DNA of 64,000 nucleotides from Geosiphon pyriformis (Eukaryota; Glomeromycota; Glomeromycetes; Archaeosporales; Geosiphonaceae), in contig JAAOMT010000007.1 of assembly GCA_016748015.1 (NCBI GenBank), forward strand, positions 1-64,000. The letters are read 5' to 3'. The notes under the pieces are model-generated. The model was not told the origin of the DNA, made no database searches, and saw only the letters and a list, made by a program, of their open reading frames with translations. This document shows positions 11,211-22,456 of the stretch, piece after piece. The translations under genes and the position numbers were made by a program. How positions within the stretch are numbered: the stretch's first letter is position 1; every line of letters starts with the position of its first letter.

Positions 11211-13330
11211 AAAGATTGAGCTCCAGTGAAATCAAGCTATTTATAGAATAATCTAATTAAAAAGTTTTGTCTAATTTAAAGCTAACTAGTTTGTTAAAGT
11301 TTTTTATAGATAAGATATATAATTTTTGAGGCAAAATAAGTTTTTTATCCAAGAAACTAAATCTTTGTATAAAAGTTTTGGCTCTTTTAGCAATAGTTAA
11401 AACTCTTAGAACATCTAATCATATAATGTCCAAAATTTCTGCCTGTATTTCTGAAGTTGTTTTTTTATTAGTTTTATGTTTTCTATGATTTTATCAAGGT
11501 AATCATAAAGTTCTAATTGCCTTTTATATAACAAATTTTTGTCTATAGGCAAGATTTCTTGGAATATTTTTTCAATTGTATTAGAAAATAGGAGTATAAC
11601 TGCTGTTATACTTTTTAACAGATATTTATCTATTTTACTACCAATTTTTTTTCTTCTGGTAGTGGTTTTCTTGGATTTAATAACAGTATGTGTTCTACTG
11701 TTATCAGTTATAGTGGTTTGTTTTTCAATAATCAGAGTAGTATTTGGATAGTTTTTGATTCAATACTCATGGAGAGTATAAAAGACATTGTGAATGTTTT
11801 AATCCAGAAAATAATTATTCATGTCAATTAAAAATACCTCTGTTTTGAGAATGGTCTATTTATTTATACTTGATTTTTGCTAATCATTTGAGTTAGTATT
11901 ACCACAACAGACAACCAATTAGGTCGTTTATGATATTTTTTGAGTTGTATACTATGAACAGAACAATCATTAAAGATTGTTCTGGATTGATCTTAAAAAA
12001 TATAAGAATTATTGTTTAAAACTTTGTTGACTAAAAAGGGTCTTTTTCACTAGAAAATTTATCATTATAGACATTGTTTCTGTTTAAATAGTATTTTAAT
12101 ACTAAGTTACCAATATTTAAGGAAAATGTTTTATAAGTTTTCTTTTTCTTAAGCTTTTTTTGAAACTGTTTTATCTTTTTAAAGACAATTATTCATGCTT
12201 CTACCAAAAAGTCAAAAAAAGTATCAAGTTTTCTTTATAAAATGTTTTTATAATTTTCTATTGTGATTTCTTCAAAAGGTATTGTTTCAATATTAGTTTT
12301 TATTGATAGTATTGCCATGTCTTTATAATTTTCTATTGTGATTTCTTTAAAGAGTATTGTTTTAATATCAGTTTCTATTGGTAGTATTGCCATGCATTTA
12401 TAAAGCAGATAAAAAGATTCATAACTTGTTATGTCATGATTTACAGTTTTATAAGCAAACAAAACTAAAGGCAATACTTTGTTTTATAAGTTTGTTTTTT
12501 TACTGGTTTTGGCTAAGATTTTACATAATATTCTATTGAAATATTTTATTAGGCCATTTGTTTAAAAATGGTAAAAAGAGAAAAGTTTATGATGTATTCC
12601 CATTTTTCTACAAGGTTTTTTACTAGTGTACTAAGAAAAGCTCTTTTTCTATTAAATAAAAGTTCTTTGGAGCAGCCATGATGACAAATAATATTTTCAT
12701 ATACGAAATTGGCTATTGAGACTGCTGTTTGGTTTGGAGTAGCTTTTGTTTTTACTTACTTTGTAAGATAGTTGGTAGCTGTGATAATGTATCTATTGTC
12801 ATCAGAAATTATTGTTAAGAGTTCAATAATATTTATACTAATTCTGTCAAATAGTTGGTCAACAGAGATTGAATGAATATCTTTTTTTTGGTTGAATTTG
12901 CCTTTTTTTTGGCAGATGTTACAAGTTTTAATGTACTCAGCAATGTTTTTTCTAAAGTAGATCAATAATAGTAAGTTAAAGTTTTCTGAATTGTTTTTGT
13001 TTTTTCAAAGTGTTCAGCTAATGGATTAGTGTATATGTTGTAAATCACAATTTTTTTTTCAAATCTAATAACTCTTTGGAGACAGTTAAGATCTTTTTTA
13101 TTTCTTTTGTAAAATTGGTTCTAGTGAATCAAATAGAAATTTGATTGTTTACACAAATGTTCTTTTGCTGTCAAATGTATTCTAGTAGATATTGTTTTTT
13201 ACCCAAAAATTCTATTAAGGCAGAGTAGTTGTCCAAGTCTATTATCATATTTGTTTATGAGGTTATTACTAATAATTAAGTTGGTTTGGTTAAGAGATTG
13301 TACTATTATTGGATGATAAGTCTAGAAAAA
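11211..13330 (-). pseudogene. Element B integrase and C-terminal tail
   Basis: The minus-strand open stretch 12,965-12,756 contains the zinc-domain CNIC pair and the start of the catalytic core, ending in IITATNYLTK. The first catalytic Asp, in the family's IGID-like position, reads ISIN, an Asp-to-Asn change. Downstream (12,474-12,235) is an open stretch with a duplicated YKDMAIL-like segment. The tail to 11,211 is Lys/Thr-rich with a probable helical segment near 11,450-11,560. The plus-strand ORF 11,539-11,751, which looks like a membrane protein, is the antisense of this tail. Confidence 0.75.
12249..12370. repeat. Internal tandem duplication, ~66 bp, in pol tail of B
   Basis: The block 'tttataattttctattgtgat...' at about 12,249 recurs at about 12,315 with few changes, giving a repeated YKDMAIL(P/S)I(E/K)T segment in the minus-strand product. 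Element D shows one copy at the matching place (~23,500), so the duplication is specific to B. Confidence 0.65.
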
Positions 13331-13379
13331 ACATAAGCATTTTGATGATTTGCTCCTTTGTGATGTTGAATATTATAGT

Positions 13380-14760
13380 CGAATTTATCCAAGTAAAATA
13401 TTTTAGCAAGTTATTTATTTGTGTTTTAGCTTCTTTTTATTGTACAGCCAAATCAAGGCTTAATAATCTGTTATTATTAGGAATTTGACACCAAGAAAAT
13501 ATTGGTTCTAGTAACTAGTAGCCCAAACTACTGCTAAATATTCTTGTTTAGTAACTGAATAGTTCTTTTCTGTTGGTGTAAGAGTTCTACTGGCATATAA
13601 TATAGTATGTTTTCTTTTATTTTTATTTTTCTGTAAAAAGATAGCACCAAGTCCATAGCCAGATATATCAGTGTAAAAAATGAAAGGTTGGTTCAGATTA
13701 GGTTGTTTAAAGATTGGTTTAATAATAAGTTTTTCCTTTAGTAGTTCAAAAGCTTTTTGTTAATGAGTATTCTAGTGATAATTAACATTTTTTCTGAGTA
13801 GTTGATTGAAAAAAAAACAATTTTAAAGAAATTTTTAATAAATCTGCAATAGTAGAAAACCAAACCAGGAAAAGAGTATAGTTCAAGAATATTCATTGGT
13901 TGTCTAATGTTTTGAACTTTTTCAACTTTAGCTGGATCAAAAAAGATTTCATTTTTTGTAATAAAATAACCAAAAAACTGGGTGGATTATTATCTAAAGA
14001 AAGATTTAATTGGGTTTATCTTAAAACCAGCATTTTTAACAAGATCTAAAACTTTTTGCAAGTGTTTATAGTATTTATCTCAGATTTTTGAGTATACTAT
14101 TATGTTATCTAAGTAGACTAAAACAAAGTTTTTTTTTACTGATTCAAATACTCTGTCCATTAGGCATTGAAAAGTAAAAGGGGTATTAGTGAGACCAAAA
14201 AACATAACTGTGAATTTATAAGTGTTATACTTGGTAATAAAAGCAGTTTTTTTTTTGCTTTCTGGATCTATTTTTACTTGTCAGAATTCAGCAGTTAAGT
14301 AAATAGTTGAAAAGAAAACAGCATCATTGAATTTGTTTAGCATTGTATCAATTTTGAGAAGTAAATATATGTTTCTTATAGTAATAACATTTAATTAGTG
14401 ATAATCAACACAGAAGTATAGAGTTCTATTTTTTTTGAATATTACTACAACTAGAAAAGCTTATTCACTTTTGGTTTCTTATATGAATCTAAGATTTTTC
14501 ATTCAGATTATTTCTTTCTTAATAAACTCATTATTGTGTTAATTGGATTAATAAGGCTTCAAATAAATTGGGCAAGTTTTTTTGGTGGTAATAGTGTGTT
14601 GTATTATATGGGTTTATTTAGGAATATCACTTTTTTTCGAGATAACTGGGCTATTTTTAGCCAACAAATTTTCAATGTCTATTTTTTTTTTCAAAAAAAG
14701 ACTTTCTTTGTTCTACAACTAATAATTAGATTTTAGGTGGTTTATTTTCAAAAAACTTCT
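13380..14760 (-). pseudogene. Element B RNase H and reverse transcriptase
   Basis: RT blocks are readable on the minus strand despite many stops: a stop-interrupted Y-W-Q-V-K-I-D-P-like motif near 14,260-14,290 and the catalytic box at 14,104-14,115, which reads YLDN, not YLDD (second Asp lost by G-to-A). RNase H follows at about 13,380-13,800. A functional RT would copy the element RNA in the cytoplasmic particle; this one lacks a metal-binding Asp. Confidence 0.75.
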
Positions 14761-15199
14761 GTGTTTCTTTTAGTTCTTCTTTGAGTATCAAATTAATTGG
14801 CTCTTAATCTTTGTAATAGATTAAACAGGACTTATATTTATCACTAGGAGAATACAAAGATTTATTGTACTAGTACTTGACACAAGGACCATGTCACCAA
14901 TAGTTTATTTGGCTTTCTTGTTAGGTTTTCTATCAAAAGTTCTTCTAAGGATATTATAGTAGGGCCAACAAATCAGCTTGCCATTTACCATGATTTTTTT
15001 TTGTTAGCTTTAATATTGTCCAGTGGTTTGCCATTGCTGGTAAAAATAATATAAGCAAGTTTAGCAGTTTTTTTTGTTCTTTTTGATCTTTTTTTTCATC
15101 ATTTTCATTATTATCTAATTTATCTAATTGTTCTTTTTCTTGGTTCTGTTTGGTTACTAAAGGTGTTGTTCAATAATGGCACTTAATCACAATAGGTTT

Positions 15200-15560
15200 T
15201 TACTACATTTAATGGTTAGCTTACAAAGTTCATAGTCAAGTAGTGCTTTGGTTTTCTTGAATCACTTATTGCCAACAATTATGGTGTATTTTTTTGCCTT
15301 AAATACTTTCATGTCAGTTTCAATGCTAATGTTATTGATGCAAACAGAAACAGCTTTGGCTATGCTTAGGCCTTTTTTCTTATTACCATGTATATTGGTT
15401 ATAGGCCAGATAAAAAATTCATTAATCTTTCTTTCAATGGCTTTCAAAAGTGTTTGGCAATTATGTTAACAAATGATCCACTGTCTAGAATCAGATTAAT
15501 GAAGTAATCAGCCACTTGGGCTTTATAAATTAAAGGTATAATATTGTTGTTATTAGTAAG
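15200..15560 (-). pseudogene. Element B aspartic protease
   Basis: On the minus strand, LILDSGS at about 15,474-15,494 keeps the catalytic Asp-Ser-Gly. After a stop, the C-terminal half is open (15,447-15,262) and ends in KKYTIIVGNK, the family's conserved protease end. The plus-strand ORF at 15,248-15,469 is its antisense shadow. Confidence 0.75.
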
Positions 15561-15599
15561 TCTAGCTTGACAGAAGTGTTTGTTGGTTTTTGGTGTTTT

Positions 15600-17560
15600 A
15601 TTCTTTGGTATTAATAATTTGCAAAGATTTTTTCTGAACTGTGAGTGAGTTATTAGTTGGCCAAATATAATGTGTACTGAAATTTCTATGAGATTTCTAA
15701 TAACAGAATAGAGACCAAATTTTTGTACTATTTTTAGAGGTTCTAACTTTGGAGAATTTTTAAAAACTTTAGTCTTTGGTGGCTCATTGTTATTAGCAGT
15801 TAATGTGGATGCTTTGTTTGGGTTCAGAACAAAATTAATCTTGGCTTTTTTCTTCTTTCTTGTTAATTTAAAAGTGTTAATTGCTAGTTTATTTATATTA
15901 TAGTTATCATCAGTTAAATTAAAAATATAAAAGAGGTTTTTTTTTGTTGGGTTGTATTCTTACCCTTTAGAGGTGTGCTTACCAGTTTAAAGGCTAATAA
16001 ATAGTAGCTTTAACTAAAGAATTCTTTCCAAAAAAATTGATGTTGGCATGATTGAATCTTTAATTGGGAATATTGTTGTTGATGATTCTGTTGTTTTAAT
16101 TATTATTGTTTCTGGAAGCTAGAAAAAACAAAAGAGGATTGTTGCAATTTTTGGAAAAATGTCCAGTTAATTTACAGTAATAACACACAAGTGGACTACA
16201 AATTTTGTTGTCTTTGATAAGGGGGTTGCTGAAACTAATTAAAACAGAATTCAAATCTGGATCTTTGGGATTGTTGATTCTCTCTGACTGTTTGGGCTAA
16301 AAACTCTAATAATTAAACAAGATTGGCTGTGAGTTTATCTATCAATTGTTTATTGGAATTTGAAGTCTAAGCAGCAAAAGAAGTAGCAGTCATTTGGGGA
16401 GCAGGAGCCATAACAGAAGCAGGAGCAAAAACTGGAAATGTGGATCCCAAGTGCATTTTTTGATTGTCTTCAATTCATTGGACAAATTCAATAGCCATGT
16501 TTATTATGAGATTGTCTTTTAAGGCCAAAAAAAGCCAAAGAGCATATAAAGATCAATTCTTAATCCTTTTGTAAAAAAGTGAATTTTTTGCTTTTCTGTC
16601 CAGTTTTTTTTAGAGTTTACTTACTTGATTAACTTTCTGATCGCTTTGGCATATTCAGTTACAATTTTATCAGAACTTTGAGTTTTTTTTTAATTCCATG
16701 TGTCATTTGAATATTAAGATAGGAATTCTAAATTTTATTTCAAACTAGATAGTAAAAGAAGTGTTGTCTTCTTCAATATTTGCTGGTATTCATCTAATGA
16801 TTCTTTATTATGCATTGGTATTGGTTTCTTGTAAGAACTAAATAGTAAGAGAGTCTTAAAAATAGTTATCAATGATTTGAAACTTGTATTTATTATTATA
16901 TTAGTTGGCTGTGACAGCTCTTTCGAAGTCATCCAACCATTTAATTAAATCTTGTGCATCACTTCTAAATAATGAAAATAAGGTATTATTTCTTTGCCTT
17001 AAAGCAGTTTGTATGCCTTAGAGAACAATCAAAATGTTTTGTTATATAGAGTTATTAGTCATTGGTTCAAGAGTAGCTGTTTGTGTGAAATGTTCTGATT
17101 TACTTAAGAAGAAATCAAAAACAGAAGCAGTTTAATTGCTTTCTTTTTCTGTTTTAAAGAGTGTTTTAGCTAATTGATAAACAGCAATTCAAATGTGAAT
17201 TTGGTGATTTAAATATTCAGAATCAGAAAACTGTTGTTTAAAGATTGTAGAATATAAAAACTGATTGATATTGTTGTTTTTTTTTTCAAAGTTGTCTTTA
17301 AAATAAGCTTGGTTAAAGTAATAAATTATATAAACTGTATAAGTTTCAGCTGAATGCTTGTTTAGAAACCAGTTCTAAAAGCCTTAGAATTGTTTACTGG
17401 ATTGTTTTTTAATGGAGAAGCAAATCAAGCAAAAGGGCAAAGAATTGAGTTCAATAAAGTTTAGATTGTTTTTATTGTGTGCTTCAAAGTGTTTTTCTAA
17501 TTGTTGTAAAAAGTATGAATAATCACTTATATAATAGAAAACAAAGTGAATTTTGACAAC
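15600..17560 (-). pseudogene. Element B gag with CCHC knuckle
   Basis: The zinc knuckle at 16,144-16,185 reads C-Y-Y-C-K-L-T-G-H-F-S-K-N-C, a complete C-x2-C-x4-H-x4-C, so the RNA-binding signature is intact. Upstream coding (16,200-17,560) is interrupted by stops; an open part at 16,932-16,735 ends SLDEYQQILKKTT. Collinear with gag of D at 26,900-29,490. Confidence 0.7.
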
Positions 17561-17577
17561 CTCACAGAGAACACTAC
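17560..17577 (-). promoter_or_regulatory. Primer-binding site of element B
   Basis: On the minus strand, next to the 5' LTR, lies TAGTGTTCTCTGTGAGG, corresponding to TGGTGYTCTYTGTGAG in other families. A and G of the initial TGG differ by a G-to-A change. Confidence 0.55.
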
Positions 17578-17582
17578 TTTTA

Positions 17583-18310
17583 TGTTATGAGTTGAAGTAA
17601 CAAGTTAATAGATAGCAAAGAAAAACAAGATTATAGAGTGATGAAAAGAATTAAAGGAAATTCAACTTCAAAGAGTAAATTGAATAAGTATAAATTTAAT
17701 GTGTGAGATCAATCTCATAAAATATCTTAGTTACTATATTTTTCAAAAGATAACTGAAAAATCTGAAGGTATAAGAATAATTTATACTGTTATCAAATAA
17801 TTACACACTGGTATAATTTTATATCTCATATTGGCACTCTTAGAATTCAATATTAAATATCAGATGTACTCTTCAGTTACAATTTATTCAATAATTTTTA
17901 AATGTTACAATTACATGTTTCAGGAAAAAAATAAAGAATAACCAACAAGTAATTTTTTATTCCAAAATGTTCAGATACTTGAAGGTAGAAAAAAAGAAAA
18001 TAGCAATAAAAAAAAGATTGAGATAAAAGTTGTTATTTTATTTTTTTGATTTTTTTGATTTTTAACATGCTATTTTACAGCTAAGAGATTTATTGCTTAT
18101 ATAGTTATCAAAAATAGTTAATGATCAGATCAATAACTAGGTTAATAATCAAATTAATGATCTGGTTAATAATCAGATTAATAATCAGATCAATGATCAG
18201 ATCAATAGTCAGGTTATTGATCACTATTTAAAAATAGGGTGGCAAATTATATGATATTAGTGGCTAATACATGTAATAACTAATAAAAAGTGTGAGTTTC
18301 AATCATAATA
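17583..18310 (-). repeat. 5' LTR of element B
   Basis: Starts TGTTAT, ends CATAATA (plus strand). It has the same order of blocks as the 3' LTR, with nine minisatellite units at 18,117-18,224. The RT gene of A resumes right after it. Confidence 0.85.
18117..18224. repeat. 12-bp minisatellite in LTR of B, 9 units
   Basis: Nine consecutive 12-bp units, all variants of RTYAATRATCAG; several contain TGATCA palindromes. Confidence 0.85.
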
Positions 18311-19330
18311 GTATTACTCATAGAAACAGTTATCTAACTTCACAAATTTAAAAATTATTTGATGCTTTTGGAGAAAAAAAATGGTTTTTAACATTAAAAT
18401 TAGACAGTAGTTACTGGCAAATAGTCATGAAACCAGAAAATAAGAAAAAAATTACATTCACTATAAGAAAAGAAAATTTTGAATACAATATTATGTTTTT
18501 TGGTTTAACTAATATTTCAGCCATCTTTTAATGGCTAATAAAAATTATTTATACTGGACTATTATGAAAATCAGCAGTAATTTATTTAGATAACACCAAT
18601 GTGTTCTCAAAAACATTTAATGATCATCTGTATTATTTTTAGCAAGTATTTAAAAGACTGAAAAGAGCTGAATTGAAATTAAATACAACCTAATGCTTCT
18701 TTGACAAGACTAAACTTAAGTTTTTGGAATATGTTATAAGCAAAAATAGCATCAAAATAGATCCAAATAAGATTGAAATAGTTAAAAATTTTCTAATACT
18801 AACTAATTTAACAGAATTAAGAATATTCTTAAGATTTATTAGATACTATTACTATTTTATTCAGAATTTTTCTAAATTGGCTTAACCATTTTACCAACTA
18901 TAAGCAAAAAATATTAAATATAAATAGACTGAAACCCAATAAAAAATTTTTATTACATTAAAAAAAAGCTTATTTAAGTTCCAGTATTGATTTATTTAGA
19001 TCATAACAAATCATTTATTATTATTACCAATATATTTAGTCAACTATTAAAAGCCATATTATTTTAGAAAAAATTAGATGGATAAGAATATTCAATAGCA
19101 TATGTCAGCCAAAGTTTAAGTCTAATCAAAAAAAATTATGAGATACCAACACTAAAATACTTAACTATCTATTAAGCAGTCATCAAATAGAAAAAATATT
19201 TGAATTAAAAGTTTAATGTATATACTAGTCACAAAAGATTGACATTAATCTAAAAGCAAAAATTTGGAGACAATTATCATACAAGATAGAAAATAAAACT
19301 CTTCCTATTTAATTATATAGTACATTATAA
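18311..19330 (+). pseudogene. Element A reverse transcriptase (C-terminal part) and RNase H
   Basis: Resumes the RT of A at the position matching 46,000 in C, with an FDAFGEKKWFLTLKLDSSYWQ-like block. The catalytic box at 18,583-18,594 reads YLDN, with the second Asp lost. The thumb and connection (KVLKFLEYVISKN-like) and RNase H follow with scattered stops. In RNase H the first acidic position is not Asp. Confidence 0.75.
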
Positions 19331-19760
19331 AAAGAGAAAAGAAAACAAAAATTCTAATAACTTGTTACAAATAAGACAAATCTAAGAACATTTTTACTCA
19401 AAAATATAACAAAAAATGAATACACAAAAACATTAACAACTCTAATATTATATCAATATTTAATAGTTCAAGAAGATATTATCTCAAAAAGAACAAAACA
19501 ACATAAAACAACAAGTAAAATATTTTATTATTTACTAAAATATCTAGATTAACTATTTAAAATAATTACAGAACCAAAAAAAAAAATATTATTCAACATG
19601 TATTTATATTCAACAGCAGAATATTTTCATAAAAAAACAATTATAAAAAGAACCAAAAAAAATATTACTGGCTATTTATATATCCAGATATTATTCAATA
19701 TGTTCAAAATTGTGATATTTGTCAAAAAAAAAAGAAACAAATTTTTAATTATAAATAATA
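19331..19760 (+). pseudogene. Element A integrase, truncated in zinc domain
   Basis: The open stretch from 19,598 (YLYSTAEYFHKKTIIKRTKK) matches the HHCC domain of element C at about 47,305-47,430. It stops after IVIFVKKKRN with no catalytic core. The breakpoint near 19,745 is sharp: family similarity ends and plain AT-rich sequence begins. Confidence 0.7.
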
Positions 19761-20620
19761 AATTTATTTTAGTAAGTTAAAAAATAAAATTGTTATATAA
19801 TATATTTATATATATTTTTTTAACTAATTATAATAATTAAATAAAGTAATAATTAATAAACAAATAATATAAAATATTTTTTTTTAATTCATTAAACTTA
19901 AATAAATTTGTAAACTTTAAATAAAATCTGAATCAAATTTAAATTTGTTAAAAAGTTTAACTTTAAACTTGAACTAAATCTATTTTAAAAATTTAAAAAT
20001 CCAAAAAGTATTCAAAGATTATTTATAAAAAACAAAGCTTTTAATCTAAGTTATATATATTAGTAGTATATTTAAAAATATGATCTAAATATTTTATAAT
20101 TCATACTTTAAGTAATTAATACTTAAATATTTAATATTATATCTTTTTTTTATATATTAATATTTATACTAAAAACTTTTTTTTGATATTACAATATAAG
20201 TTATTTCTTAATTTTTAATTGTTATATATGTGTTTATCTACTCTTTTTTAAAAATTTAAATAAAAATTTATTTACTGTTTAAGATTTTTTTAAGGCTATT
20301 TTTGCGATTATTTAATGTGTTTTTCTAATTTAAAAACACAGAATATTATGGTTTTTAACATTTTTTTTAATTTTTATAATAAAACTTTTTATCAATTAGT
20401 AATAACATAAATAATTTTAAAAATTATTTTTCTAAAAGATTCAATTAATAAATAATAATTTTATTTAATAAATAACACAAATAGGTTTTTTAATACTTTA
20501 AGTTATAATAATTCAGTTTTTAATATTCTTTTTTATTTTTTTTAATTAAAAATATAAACTAAAAGATAATTAAAATAGAAATTATTAGATAAATTTATTG
20601 AATAATTTGTTTTATAACTT
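19761..20620. other. AT-rich DNA, unassigned
   Basis: No recognisable coding or LTR homology. It lies between the truncated end of A and the repeat at 20,630. It may include the outer part of the 3' LTR of element F; a TGTTATAT at 20,220 is a possible LTR start, without further support. Confidence 0.5.
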
Positions 20621-20629
20621 GTTGTTTTT

Positions 20630-20897
20630 CTTAATATTATAGTTATTAATATATATATTTTTGTAATTTTATGAGAAAACATATTGTAATACTTTTTTTT
20701 AATATCTCAATCTAGTGTTTGTTATTATTATCAATTAATGTTTGCTACTATTATAAACTAATACTTATTACTGTTGTAAAATAATACTTGTTACTATGTT
20801 AATTATTATTTTTCTAAAATTATTACTGTGGTTTATTATAATTGAATAATTTATATTATTTTATGATTTTTTTATTAAAATTTAAAACTGTAACATT
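20630..20897. repeat. Repeat paired with 58,530-58,797; candidate LTR end of element F
   Basis: About 270 bp align in the same orientation with 58,530-58,797 (shared TATATATAT, 'tgtaattttat', 'aatatctcaat' and 'ttattatttttctaa' blocks). The right end here is CTGTAACA, like other LTR ends in this window. The distance from here to the integrase of F equals the integrase-to-LTR distance in C once D is removed, so the most likely identity is the inner end of the 3' LTR of F. Confidence 0.5.
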
Positions 20898-21702
20898 ATT
20901 TTTTTCTTTTAAAATTAAGTTTTATCAAAATCAAAGTTAATTTTTTATTAAATTCTAAATTGTTATAGTAATTTAATATTGTATTATTAATTTGTTGTTG
21001 TAATTTTTGAAATTGTAAATTAATAATCTATTTAATATAATTAGTAGTTATTATGTTTATAATTAAGTTTAGTAATATTTTGTAACAGTTTTTAAATGTT
21101 TTGAAAATTCTGTAAACTGTTTTTAAATAAAATATACTGTTGGTTTTTTCAATAAAACTTTCTAATTATTAAATTATTATTTTTTTAAATATTTTATTTA
21201 AGTTTTATGAATATATTATTTGTATATTTATATGTTTTTTAAGCTAATAATAACAGTAGTAAATTAGAAATTTTTTTTTTAAGTTGTTAAATATATTTAA
21301 TATTAATTTTTTTATTTTTATTTTTTCTAATATCAATGTATTATTTAATGTTATCTCTAATTTTTTGATACCTTTGCTAATAAATTTATTATTATGTTTG
21401 GTAATAATATTATATAATTCAAAATTATATTTTTTCTTTGTTTTTGGACTTTTTATTGTTTTTTTTATGTATGTTATTTTAAAGTTACTAATTGTAGCTT
21501 TTAATTAATTATTAAGTTATATTGTTAATATTTTCTGAAATAAGTATCATTGTTTTATTTTTTATTGCTATTTTGGATTTTTTTACATAAGTTTTTATGT
21601 TTGCTAAGTTATTTTTGATGTGATTTAAAATTAATTATTTTTTGAATAATATTTAATTAAAATTATTAATTTTAAATTTTATAGAATTTAATTTAATAAT
21701 AC
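20898..21702 (-). pseudogene. Element F pol C-terminal tail
   Basis: Follows on the minus strand from the 30,191-30,420 piece (GKFDPKW-like and HGDQLK-like blocks) once D is removed. Individual codons are poorly conserved. The plus-strand ORF 21,284-21,508 is hydrophobic antisense of A-rich coding sequence and is not taken as a gene. Confidence 0.4.
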
Positions 21703-22446
21703 TGTTACAAATTAAAGTAACAAGCTAATAGATAACAAGAAAAAACAAGATTATAGAATAATAGAATTAATTAAAGGAAGTTCAACTTTAAGAAACAAAT
21801 TAAATAAATAAGGATTCAATATGTGAGATCAATTTCATAAAATATTTCAATTGCTATTTTTTTCAAAAGATAACTGGGTAATCTAAAAATAGAAAAATAG
21901 TCTGTACTGTTAACAAATAATAATATATTGGTATAATTCTATGCTTTATATTAGTGCTTTTAGAATTTAATATTAAATATTAAATATATTCTTTAATCAT
22001 GTTTTATTCAATAATTTTCAAATATTACAATTATACAAATCAAGAAAAAAGTAAGTAAATGTCAACAAATAATTATTTATCTCTAAATATTTGAATACTT
22101 AAAAATAAGAAATAAGCAATAAAAGAAAGATTAAGATAATAGTTGTTATTTTATTTATTTTTAATCAATTGCTACATTGATATTTTCTATAGTTAAAAGA
22201 CTTATTGCTTATATAGCTATTAAAAGTGATCAATAATCAAATCAATAACTAGGTTAATAATTAGATTAATAATTAGATTAATGATTAAATTATTAATCAG
22301 ATTAATAATCAAGTCAATAATCAGATTAACAATCAGATTATTAATTAAGTCAATAATTACTATCTAAAAATAGAGTGGCTAATTATATAACATTAGTGGC
22401 TAATACATATAATAACTAATAAAAACTATAAATTTTAATTATAATA
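21703..22446 (-). repeat. 3' LTR of element D
   Basis: Starts TGTTAC, ends TATAATA. Contains the longest minisatellite, eleven units at 22,229-22,360. The neighbouring sequence reads GAAAAAAATGA on the minus strand, a polypurine tract. Confidence 0.85.
22229..22360. repeat. 12-bp minisatellite in LTR of D, 11 units
   Basis: Eleven head-to-tail 12-bp units of the type RTYAATAATYAR, in phase with the arrays in the other three family-2 LTRs. Confidence 0.85.
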
Positions 22447-22456
22447 TCATTTTTTT

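Larger units (their letters stand above)
10505..18310 (-). mobile_element. Ty3/gypsy element B (family 2, complete but decayed)
   Basis: Two LTRs in the same orientation (10,505-11,198 and 17,583-18,310) enclose a minus-strand gag, protease, RT, RNase H, integrase series. Four-base flanks are ATAT on the left and GTAT on the right, a target duplication differing by one G/A. It is inserted in the RT gene of A. The protease-to-RT gap is only about 0.75 kb, with no dUTPase, unlike A, C, F and G. Element D (21,703-30,190) is the same family. Confidence 0.85.
3904..19760 (+). mobile_element. Ty3/gypsy element A (family 1, 3'-truncated, with two insertions)
   Basis: Order on the plus strand: 5' LTR (3,904-4,727), primer-binding site, gag, protease, Cys-rich region, dUTPase, RT, RNase H and the start of integrase. 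It is collinear with the better preserved element C. A family-3 solo LTR interrupts gag (5,398-6,253) and complete element B interrupts RT (10,505-18,310). After B the reading resumes at the homologous RT position. The element stops near 19,745-19,760 in the integrase zinc domain, with no core domain and no 3' LTR. Stops are dense in all parts and the base composition is more AT-rich than C, so A is older. Confidence 0.85.

Noticed and set aside
11539-11751. Conserved small membrane protein (also 22,793-22,999)
   Set aside because: Both are antisense to the Lys/Thr/Leu-rich pol tail of B and D. Antisense of A-rich coding DNA yields Leu/Val/Phe runs, and conservation follows from family membership.
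18117-18224. CRISPR-like array
   Set aside because: Units are 12 bp with no spacers, sit in LTRs and vary in number. It is a minisatellite.
21284-21508. Hydrophobic ORF, possible membrane protein
   Set aside because: Lies opposite the pol tail of F, in T-rich DNA. Composition effect.
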